Positions 7,616-13,467 of a stretch of DNA of 15,522 nt are shown here, piece after piece (the first letter of the stretch is position 1; the number at the start of each line of letters is the position of its first letter). Made by a program: the position numbers and the translations under genes. The notes beneath the pieces are model-generated. The model was not told where the DNA came from. It did no database searches and saw only the letters and a list, made by a program, of their open reading frames with translations. The stretch is from Candidatus Glassbacteria bacterium RIFCSPLOWO2_12_FULL_58_11 (GTDB lineage: Bacteria; Gemmatimonadota; Glassbacteria; GWA2-58-10): the NCBI GenBank assembly GCA_001780825.1, contig MFIX01000014.1, positions 3,466-18,987 on the forward strand, read 5' to 3'.

Positions 7616-10600
7616 ATGCAGACAAGAATCACTCAAAATCTGCTCTCGACCACGGTTCTGGCCAACCTGAACCGTAACCTCGCCGATCTGTTGAATACGC
7701 AGACTCACCTTTCGAGCGGCAAACGGATCGAGAAGGCCTCGGATGACCCGGTCGGGACCAGCTCGGCGCTGCGCCTGCGTACCCAGATGGGGGAGACGAC
7801 CCAGCACCTGCGCAATATCGACCAGAGCAACACCCAGCTGCAATCGGCGGATACCGTGTTCGACGACATGAGCAGCCTGCTGATGCGCGCGGAGGACCTG
7901 GCTATCGCCCAGGCCAATGTCACCGCGGACTTGCAGACGCGCACGGCGGTGGCCCAGGAGGTCACCGCGCTGATCAATCAGTTCGTGAACCTGGTGAACA
8001 CCCGGGTCGGAAACCGCTACATTTTTGCCGGCTTCAAGACCCTGGACTCGCCTTTCGTGCAAAGTGAAAACGGAGTCAATTATGTCGGCGATTCGGGGAA
8101 CATCGGTGTCGAAATCGAGGGTGGGACCGTGCTTACCTCCAATATAGCCGGCTCCATCCTCCTGCCCACGGTAGTCGACGATCTGGGCGGCCATGCCGAC
8201 CTGGCGCCGTATTCGGAAAAATCGGTCCCCCTGGGTTTGCGCAAACTGACCGAGATGAACCTCGGAACCGGGGTGGACGACGGATTGATTCAGATCACCA
8301 CCCGCTCGGGACAGGTAGCCAAAATCGATCTGCGCGGGGCCAAGACTCTGGACGAAGTCGCTTTCAGGATCAACAACGCCGTCGACAGTAACCGGAATAA
8401 ACTGTTCGTCAGTGTCCGCGTCGATGAAGACCTCCAGTCTCTTGTGGTCCAGGATACGACCTCGGTCAGCGACCGGATACCGGGCCAGAATCTGGTAGTC
8501 GAGGAGCTGGGCAACGGCCGGGTGGCCCGTCAGCTCGGCATCCTCGGCCGGGACCCGGACGAGAGCGGTGTAATCACCGGCCGCGACCTCGCTCCGATCA
8601 AGCTGACCACCAATCTGGATGACCTCCATCACGGCAGCGGGGTGGAAAAAAGCCGGATTCAACTGACCGACAGGGCCGGCAATTCCGCGATAGTCGATAT
8701 CGCCTCCGCACAAACTCTGACTGACGTACGCGAGCTGATCAACCAGGCCGGGACCAACATCCGGGCCGAAATCAATACCGGAGGCAACGGGATTCTGATC
8801 ACCGACGGCAGCTCCGGGTCCTCACTGGGCACGATCCGGATCAGCGAGTACGGGATGAACACGCATACCGCGGAAGATCTCGGCATCCTGACCCCGGAAG
8901 CCGGCTCTACAGGCAATACCTTCCTGGGAGAATCTCTGGACCCCCGGCTGACGCTTGATACGCCGCTGGCCTTGCTGAACCGGGCCCAGGGTTTTCAACT
9001 GGAGAACATCACTGTGGAGAACGGCCCAAAAAAAGGCACTCTCAATTTCTCCAGGGCTTCAACTGTCGGCGATATCGTCGACATTTTAAACAATTCCGGT
9101 TTCGATCTGGTAGCCAAAATAAACGATCTCGGAACGGGAATATCGGTTAAAAGCTTGGTCGGCGGCAGGACGCTGAAGATCGGCGACGGCACGGGAGGGT
9201 TTGCCGCCACCCTGTTGGGAATCGCCGGCAGCCGGGTCCAGCTGGTCGATCCGGTCACTCCCCTGGGCACCGACAGCGACCTCCAGCCCGCCCTCAGCGG
9301 AGATACCCGTCTGAATGAGCTGAACCAGGGAAAGGGCGTGAAGCTGGGAATAATCCGGCTCACCGACTCCACCGGCAATTCCATCAATATCAATACCAGC
9401 GGAGTCAATACGGTGCAGGGCGTGCTGAACCTGATCAATCAGTACGGCTCCGACGGCCAGGGTCTGGTCAATATCAAAGCCACTCTGTCCACGGATCAGA
9501 AGGGCATTTCGATCATCGATACTTCCATACCGAACACTCTGATGCAAAAAGTCACGCCAGGCGGCGATATCACAATCCAGATCGGCGATATCAAGGTCGG
9601 CGACACGCTGACCGCGAACTTGCTCACTACCGGCAGCGAAGCCGGTGCGGCCAGCGATCTCCATGTCGTGGATAGACCGGTAAACGATGAGATTTCGATC
9701 TCCGGTTTCATTGATTCGGTGAATAAGGAAACCCAGCGTCTCTCTGTGCGCGCTCAGGATGGCTCGCTTTACAGTGTTATCAGCCAGCAGCCTGTGGACA
9801 ACCTCTTTGCCGGCCAGACCATCGAGGCCAATGGCAAGTTCACCCCGAACGCGGATTTCGAGGCCCGCACCGTGGCCCTGGTTGCCGGCCCTGGGCAGAA
9901 CGAGGAACAAATAATCGGCCAGGTCGAGTCGGTGGACACGGCAAACAATAAAGTCACCGTGGTTCTGGGTGACGGCAGCCGGCGCGAAATAAACCTGATT
10001 ACCAGCCGCTCACTGCTCAAGGTGGAGGATATCGGCGCCAGCTCCACCGCCCATGATCTCGGAATAAGCGGGACTAGCGTAGTAGGCAGCGACAGAATCG
10101 TCGGAGAGGCGCTGAATCCGCTGATCAGCGAACATACGGCCCTGAACCTGCTCAACGGCGGCACTTTTGTCCCGGGCAAAATAAATATCTCCAATGGCGA
10201 AAAAGAGGCGGTGATCGATCTGGGCAATGCCCAAACCATCGAGGATGCCCTGACCCTGATCAATACCTCCCCGGTTGGGGTGGTGGCTTCGATCAACAGC
10301 ACGGGGACCGGATTGACAATCCGCAGCCGGATCGATGGCGCCACGCTGATGATAAACAAGATAGCGCTGACCAACCCCGACGGCAGTAACCGGATCAACC
10401 CCGACGGGACCACGATCTTCGATGAAACGGCCGATAATCTCGGCCTTACCGGCTCGCAGGACGTCCTCGGAAACCTGATGTTTCTGCGCACAGCCCTGCT
10501 CAACAACAATCAGGAGGATATCCAGAGAACTCTGGCGAATTTTTCCGACGGCCTGAACCGGATACTGAATCAGCGCACCACGGTCGGCGCCCGCTCGAAC

Positions 10601-10786
10601 CAGCTCAGCACCACCCAGACCCGCGGGCAGGACAGCAACCTGCGCAATACCGAAACGCTGAGCGGCATCGAGGACCTCGACGTGGTGCAGGCGGTAAGCC
10701 AGCTCGCCGCCCAGGAGAACGCATTCAACGCCGCGCTGGGGGCCGCCGGCAGGATAATCCTGCCGAGCCTGCTCGACTATCTTTGA
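7616..10786 (+). CDS. flgL: Giant FlgL (hook-associated protein 3) with internal hook-IN-like repeats
   Basis: Second hook-filament junction protein, 1056 residues against roughly 300 in classic FlgL. The ends are canonical. The N-terminal flagellin-type D0/D1 (1-145) has HLSSGKRIEKASDDPVG and NTRVGNRYIFAGFKTLDSPF. The C-terminal D0/D1 (about 951-1056) has LANFSDGLNRILNQRTTVGAR and IEDLDVVQAVSQLAAQENAF. Between them (206-950) are five divergent copies of a roughly 90-125-residue module. Each copy carries a T-L/V/I-x-D/G-x4-I/L-N helix: AKTLDEVAFRINNA, AQTLTDVRELINQA, ASTVGDIVDILNNS, VNTVQGVLNLINQY and AQTIEDALTLINTS. Most are followed by a beta-rich part and an xDLGI-like turn. These resemble the flagellin hook IN motif known in FliD, FlgL and some flagellins. 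The frame is intact throughout, which argues against assembly error. ATG 7616 has only a weak Shine-Dalgarno (GAG, or AAAGG farther upstream). Confidence 0.93.
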   Translation: MQTRITQNLLSTTVLANLNRNLADLLNTQTHLSSGKRIEKASDDPVGTSSALRLRTQMGETTQHLRNIDQSNTQLQSADTVFDDMSSLLMRAEDLAIAQANVTADLQTRTAVAQEVTALINQFVNLVNTRVGNRYIFAGFKTLDSPFVQSENGVNYVGDSGNIGVEIEGGTVLTSNIAGSILLPTVVDDLGGHADLAPYSEKSVPLGLRKLTEMNLGTGVDDGLIQITTRSGQVAKIDLRGAKTLDEVAFRINNAVDSNRNKLFVSVRVDEDLQSLVVQDTTSVSDRIPGQNLVVEELGNGRVARQLGILGRDPDESGVITGRDLAPIKLTTNLDDLHHGSGVEKSRIQLTDRAGNSAIVDIASAQTLTDVRELINQAGTNIRAEINTGGNGILITDGSSGSSLGTIRISEYGMNTHTAEDLGILTPEAGSTGNTFLGESLDPRLTLDTPLALLNRAQGFQLENITVENGPKKGTLNFSRASTVGDIVDILNNSGFDLVAKINDLGTGISVKSLVGGRTLKIGDGTGGFAATLLGIAGSRVQLVDPVTPLGTDSDLQPALSGDTRLNELNQGKGVKLGIIRLTDSTGNSININTSGVNTVQGVLNLINQYGSDGQGLVNIKATLSTDQKGISIIDTSIPNTLMQKVTPGGDITIQIGDIKVGDTLTANLLTTGSEAGAASDLHVVDRPVNDEISISGFIDSVNKETQRLSVRAQDGSLYSVISQQPVDNLFAGQTIEANGKFTPNADFEARTVALVAGPGQNEEQIIGQVESVDTANNKVTVVLGDGSRREINLITSRSLLKVEDIGASSTAHDLGISGTSVVGSDRIVGEALNPLISEHTALNLLNGGTFVPGKINISNGEKEAVIDLGNAQTIEDALTLINTSPVGVVASINSTGTGLTIRSRIDGATLMINKIALTNPDGSNRINPDGTTIFDETADNLGLTGSQDVLGNLMFLRTALLNNNQEDIQRTLANFSDGLNRILNQRTTVGARSNQLSTTQTRGQDSNLRNTETLSGIEDLDVVQAVSQLAAQENAFNAALGAAGRIILPSLLDYL
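8231..8605 (+). repeat. FlgL module 1 (hook-IN-like), residues 206-330
   Basis: Starts LGLRKLTEMNLGTGV, then a short beta-hairpin (LIQITTRSGQVAKIDL), the helix AKTLDEVAFRINNA, a second beta pair (LFVSVRVDEDLQSLVVQD) and the turn ARQLGILG. It sets the order seen in the other copies. The match is at the level of protein pattern; nucleotide identity with the other modules is low. Confidence 0.7.
8606..8947 (+). repeat. FlgL module 2 (hook-IN-like), residues 331-444
   Basis: TTNLDDLHHGSGV, strand pair RIQLTDRAGNSAIVDI, helix AQTLTDVRELINQA, second pair NIRAEINTGGNGILITD, then HTAEDLGILTP and GNTFLGESLDPRLTLDT. It is the most complete copy and the best template for aligning the others. Confidence 0.72.
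8948..9295 (+). repeat. FlgL module 3 (hook-IN-like), residues 445-560
   Basis: TLDTPLALLNRAQGF, NITVENGPKKGTLNFSRAST, helix STVGDIVDILNNSG, VAKINDLGTGISVKSLVGG, then FAATLLGIAGS. A repeat-end linker follows (VQLVDPVTPLGTDSDLQPAL). Confidence 0.7.
9296..9535 (+). repeat. FlgL module 4, first part (residues 561-640)
   Basis: SGDTRLNELNQGKGV, IIRLTDSTGNSININTSG, helix VNTVQGVLNLINQY, then IKATLSTDQKGISIIDTS. The module breaks off here. Its expected xDLGI end appears only after a roughly 160-residue insertion. Confidence 0.68.
9536..10015 (+). other. Insertion within FlgL module 4 (residues 641-800), DUF5666-like segment
   Basis: This part does not follow the module pattern. Residues about 692-756 (ISISGFIDSVNKETQRLSV, then a DGSLYSV strand, LFAGQTIEANGKF and DFEARTVALV) read like the small beta-barrel DUF5666: G-x-(I/V)-x-SV start, Gxx(V/I)EANG middle, xARxVAL end. 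Residues about 763-799 (EQIIGQVESVDTANNKVTVV, then DGSRREI) look like the first half of a second copy. Residues 641-690 are a linker with VTPGGDITIQIGDIKVGDT. The family name comes from pattern memory and was not checked by a profile search. Confidence 0.5.
10016..10120 (+). repeat. FlgL module 4, second part (residues 801-835)
   Basis: LKVEDIGASSTAHDLGISGTS followed by RIVGEALNPL closely parallels the end of module 2 (HTAEDLGILTP and FLGESLDPRL). This parallel shows that module 4 was interrupted and not truncated. Confidence 0.62.
10121..10465 (+). repeat. FlgL module 5 (hook-IN-like), residues 836-950
   Basis: LISEHTALNLLNGGTF, INISNGEKEAVIDLG, helix AQTIEDALTLINTS, VASINSTGTGLTIRS, a loop with two NPDG motifs (919-922 and 928-931), then ADNLGLTGSQDVLGN leading into the C-terminal D1 helix. 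Confidence 0.7.
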
Positions 10787-10843
10787 GAGACTGACTTGAT
10801 TAATTGAAACTGCACGCTGTATCACTATAAACTGGAGGCGAAA

Positions 10844-11356
10844 TTGAAAGTGAACTCTACACGCTTCGGCAAGCTGGAGGTAAAAGAGAAGGACATTCTG
10901 ACCTTTCCCGAGGGACTGGTCGGCTTCTCGAGCTGCAAGAGGTTTTTCATCTACAATAAAGAGAAAAGCCTCCCCTTCTTCTGGCTTCAGTCGGTGGAAG
11001 ATCCCAAGCTGGCTTTCGTGATTTGCGACCCGCTGATCTTTTTCCCGGAATACAAGGTCTCGGCGCGCAAGGCCGAGCTCTCGATCATCGAGGCGGAGAA
11101 CATTGCCGGGCTGATTATCTGCGTAATCATCTCGATCAGCCGCAATCCTTTCCGGATGACCGCGAACCTTCAGGGTCCGCTGGTGATCAACACCAATAAC
11201 CGCAAGGGCAAACAGCTCGTGCTGGTCGAGGGCAGCTACACCACGCGCCATATGATTCCGATCAAGAAGGAATCGCTGGAGCTGCCCAAGGGACTGTTCA
11301 TTCCGAGCGAGAAGCGGATCGAAATCGGGGCGGTTAATTCTCTGGTGCTGACCTGA
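10844..11356 (+). CDS. fliW: FliW, flagellar assembly factor / CsrA antagonist
   Basis: Binds flagellin and CsrA in turn. When flagellin has been exported, free FliW sequesters CsrA and flagellin translation resumes. It has 170 residues, close to the usual 130-160. The N-terminus MKVNSTRFGKLEVKEKDILT with FPEGLVGF is the FliW signature. LPFFWLQSVEDPKLAFVICDP and the LQGPLVINTNNRKGKQLVL segment are also characteristic. The start is TTG 10844, chosen because GGAGG (10834-10838) is 5 bases upstream and the resulting MKV start fits the family. GTG 10850 is an in-frame alternative. It directly follows flgL and closes the flagellar cluster; its partner csrA is one gene upstream of flgL. Confidence 0.95.
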   Translation: MKVNSTRFGKLEVKEKDILTFPEGLVGFSSCKRFFIYNKEKSLPFFWLQSVEDPKLAFVICDPLIFFPEYKVSARKAELSIIEAENIAGLIICVIISISRNPFRMTANLQGPLVINTNNRKGKQLVLVEGSYTTRHMIPIKKESLELPKGLFIPSEKRIEIGAVNSLVLT

Positions 11357-11429
11357 TTTGACAGTCCGCACGGAATACATGCCGGGCCTCGGATCGCCCA
11401 CCAGCGACAGACCCGCCTCCATCTCGAGG

Positions 11430-11448
11430 CCGCCGTATTTGACGGCGG
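11430..11448 (+). terminator. Hairpin downstream of fliW, possible transcription end
   Basis: CCGCCGT-ATTTG-ACGGCGG is a perfect 7-bp stem with a 5-base loop, 74 bases after the fliW stop. It is the strongest hairpin seen near the end of the flagellar block. It lacks a following T-run, so intrinsic termination is uncertain. It may only stabilise the 3' end or do nothing. Confidence 0.25.
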
Positions 11449-11916
11449 GCGCGTTCCGCCGCGCTGTCTCTCAGCCCGGGAATGCCCCCCGGCGGGCACT
11501 TGCCGGCCGCAGGCGATATCTTTCCCGGTTCCAGTCCGCCCCGGCTTTTTCCCCCAAGTCCAGGCATCGCGCTATTGCACCGCGACCTCCCGGCATTTAT
11601 CCACTTCCCGCCTGCTAAGCGCATCCGCTATGCCGCTCCTTCCGGCGACCCGGCTCGGTTTATTCAGGGAACTGCCTGTGGAGAGACCCCCAGCCTGAGC
11701 ACGGTTATCCTACGGTAGTTTCAGCTTCCCTTTTCTCTCATGTCTTAATCATTGACAAGACCGCCGCTGGAAATTCAATTTGGGTGGTACGGCAATATTA
11801 CGCAGTTTAGCGAGCTGGGGTGAGTGTGCCATGCTGAAAGAACTCCCCTCGCTCAGAAACGCCGGCCGGCAGAGAAGCCGGGCAAGAAACCGGCTGATTC
11901 GATGGAATCAAACGAA

Positions 11917-11932
11917 CGGCACGCTCCTTGCG
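11917..11932 (+). promoter_or_regulatory. Putative sigma-54 (RpoN) promoter upstream of the aminotransferase
   Basis: CGGCACGCTCCTTGCG matches the -24/-12 consensus TGGCACG-N4-TTGCA/T. GG is at 11918-11919 and GC at 11930-11931, with exactly 10 bases between them, and the ACG and TT parts are kept. Deviations are C for the first T and G for the final A/T. The predicted transcript would begin near 11943, about 75 bases before the aminotransferase ATG. Sigma-54 commonly drives flagellar and surface-polysaccharide genes. No activator site was identified. Confidence 0.45.
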
Positions 11933-12018
11933 AAGATTTCTGCCGGGATTTCCATTGCTGTCCGTACTAATTTAAAGAATTTTGTACCGATGCATAGAGC
12001 TGGAGATTGAAGGCGCAC

Positions 12019-13158
12019 ATGGAGCGGATTGAATTTTTCAAACACAATATCGGCCCCCGGGAGATAAGGGATGTAAACCGGGCTTTGCGGGAGCTGTTCC
12101 TGACTACCGGCCGGGAGGTCGAGCGTTTCGAAAGGGCCTTTGCCGATTTTCTCGGACTGCCCCATGCGGTGGGCGTGACCAGCTGCACCGGCGCGCTGCA
12201 CATTTCGCTCAGCGGCCTGGAGGTCGGGTCGGGGGATGAGGTAATCACCACTCCGCTGTCTTTCGCCGCCACTACGCTGGCAATCCTGCATGCCGCGGCG
12301 ACCCCGGTATTTGTCGATGTGGAACCGGATACCGGCAACCTGGACGCTTCCCGGATCGAGGCGGCGATCACCCCGCGGACCCGGGTGATCCTGCCGGTCC
12401 ACCTTTACGGCCAGATGTGCGACATGCGCGCCATCCGGCGGATCGCCAGAAAGCACGGCCTGGCGGTGGTGGAGGATGCCGCACATGCCCTCGAGGCAGC
12501 CCGGGACGGCGTGAGGGTGGGTGAACTGGGGGATGCGGCCTGTTTCAGCTTCTACCCCACCAAAAGCATTACCTGCGGGGAGGGCGGCGCGGTGGCCACC
12601 ACCAGCGCCGAGCTGGCCGGCAAGCTCAGGCTGCTGCGCTACCACGGCATGAACAAGACCGCCGCCGAGCGTTATGGCAAGGACCAGGTGGAGTACGAGA
12701 TAACCTGTCTGGGCTGGAAATACAATATGGACAATATCAAGGCCGCCCTGCTGGCGGGCCAGCTCGAGCGGGCCTGGAAATTCCACGGCAAGAGAGCGCG
12801 GCTGGCCGCCCATTACCGGAAAAAGCTCTCCGGGGTGCCGGGAATCAGGCTGATCGAGGAGCTGCCGGAAAGCCGTCACGCCTGGCACCTGTTCACCCTG
12901 CTGGTCCCGCCGGAGAAAAGGGCGGAATTTGTGCGGCGCATAAAGGCGGCCGGAATCGGGGTCTCGATTAATTACATCCCGATCCACCTGCTGCAATTCT
13001 TCCGTGAAAAATTTGGCTTCAAGCCTGGCATGTTCCCCGCGGCCGAGGCTATCGGCGCCTCCGCGGTCTGCCTTCCGCTCTACCCCAAGCTCACTTTCCG
13101 CGAGGCGGATACAGTCATCGCCGCGGTCAAGGCCCTAGCGCGCGATTTGAAATTTTAA
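12019..13158 (+). CDS. DegT/DnrJ/EryC1/StrS-family PLP-dependent sugar aminotransferase
   Basis: Likely transfers an amino group to a keto-sugar nucleotide, making an amino sugar for a surface glycan. It has 379 residues, normal for the family (fold-type I). Visible motifs are VTSCTGALHISLSGL (53-67, phosphate-binding region), VVEDAAHALEA with Asp153 that pairs with the PLP ring nitrogen, and SFYPTKSITCGEGGA with the Schiff-base Lys182. ELGDAACFSFYPTK and GWKYNMDNIKAALLAGQL are typical. ATG 12019 is preferred, with AAGG about 6 bases upstream. An in-frame TTG at 12007 is less likely because its GGAG is too close. Closest named functions would be PseC-, ArnB- or WecE-like enzymes, but the substrate cannot be read from the sequence. 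Lying after flagellar genes, it could serve flagellin or LPS glycosylation. No other sugar-pathway gene is in the window. Confidence 0.92.
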   Translation: MERIEFFKHNIGPREIRDVNRALRELFLTTGREVERFERAFADFLGLPHAVGVTSCTGALHISLSGLEVGSGDEVITTPLSFAATTLAILHAAATPVFVDVEPDTGNLDASRIEAAITPRTRVILPVHLYGQMCDMRAIRRIARKHGLAVVEDAAHALEAARDGVRVGELGDAACFSFYPTKSITCGEGGAVATTSAELAGKLRLLRYHGMNKTAAERYGKDQVEYEITCLGWKYNMDNIKAALLAGQLERAWKFHGKRARLAAHYRKKLSGVPGIRLIEELPESRHAWHLFTLLVPPEKRAEFVRRIKAAGIGVSINYIPIHLLQFFREKFGFKPGMFPAAEAIGASAVCLPLYPKLTFREADTVIAAVKALARDLKF

Positions 13159-13216
13159 GGCGAACCCGCTTTACTACTTTTTCTCATAAATAATTTAGTT
13201 TGAATGCGTTATGTGT

Positions 13217-13238
13217 GGGCGCACTCGTCTATGCACCC
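13217..13238 (+). repeat. Imperfect palindrome, REP-like (left copy)
   Basis: GGGCGCA (13217-13223) and TGCACCC (13232-13238) pair with one C-A mismatch around an 8-base loop. GTGT precedes it on the + strand. It lies 27 bases from a stronger palindrome in the opposite apparent orientation, so the two could form a pair as in bacterial interspersed mosaic elements. Confidence 0.45.
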
Positions 13239-13265
13239 TTATATCCGCGAAAAATTTCCAAAAAC

Positions 13266-13291
13266 GGGCGGACACATGGGTCCGCCCCTAC
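13266..13291 (-). repeat. REP-like palindrome with GTAG foot (right copy)
   Basis: Read on the - strand, GTAGG is followed by GGGCGGAC-CCATGT-GTCCGCCC: an 8-bp perfect stem, 6-base loop and the GTAG tetranucleotide at the 5' foot. The GTAG foot plus GC-rich hairpin is the established hallmark of REP sequences mobilised by RAYT (TnpA-REP) transposases. Similar elements of the GTAGGGGCG type are common between genes in many genomes. No RAYT gene is in the window. Confidence 0.6.
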
Positions 13292-13467
13292 CTGAAGTAA
13301 CTGAAATTTAAGAAAAATCCACCTCACCAACCTTTGGCCCTCTCGCTCCAGAATAAATATCTTTCGCCATTATTGATTGAAACTTCTTTCAGGGTTAAGT
13401 TTGAAAAAGCCACACCTGCGAACGAAGCGAAAAGGCTCAGGGAGGAACTACGGGTCAGCTCGCCCGG

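Larger units (their letters stand above)
11357..12018 (+). other. Intergenic region of about 660 bases without a convincing gene
   Basis: No reading frame in this stretch resembles a known protein or has good start signals. The part from about 11400 to 11620 is C-rich on the + strand, opposite to the G-rich coding strand of the neighbours. It contains a 7-bp hairpin CCGCCGT-ATTTG-ACGGCGG (11430-11448) and a CCGGCTTTTT tract near 11553-11562 that could be a weak transcription end for the flagellar unit. A consensus -35 box TTGACA (11752-11757) is followed at 16 bases by TTCAAT (11774-11779), a weak -10. A sigma-54-type match is described separately. Confidence 0.5.
13159..13467 (+). other. AT-richer intergenic region of about 310 bases with REP-like palindromes
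   Basis: No coding frame is supported. The stretch is distinctly more A/T-rich than its neighbours. It holds two palindromes (13217-13238 and 13266-13287) described separately. Its 3' end has a strong AGGGAGGA Shine-Dalgarno (13439-13446) for the next gene. No convincing -35/-10 promoter pair was found. Confidence 0.5.

Noticed and set aside
10804..10831. Sigma-70-like promoter TTGAAA-16-TATAAA before fliW.
   Set aside because: The transcript would start at about 10838, in or after the fliW Shine-Dalgarno (10834-10838), so it could not produce a well-translated fliW message. Probably chance in an AT-rich gap.
11711..11722. ops/JUMPstart-like element (ACGGTAG) upstream of the glycan-type gene.
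   Set aside because: It matches only part of GGCGGTAG and lacks the rest of the element.
11831..12010. Possible 59-residue gene starting ATG 11831 (MLKELPSLRNAG...), with GGGGTGAG upstream and a stop just before the aminotransferase.
   Set aside because: Composition looks random, it resembles nothing known, and it overlaps the sigma-54-type promoter. Not supported without conservation.
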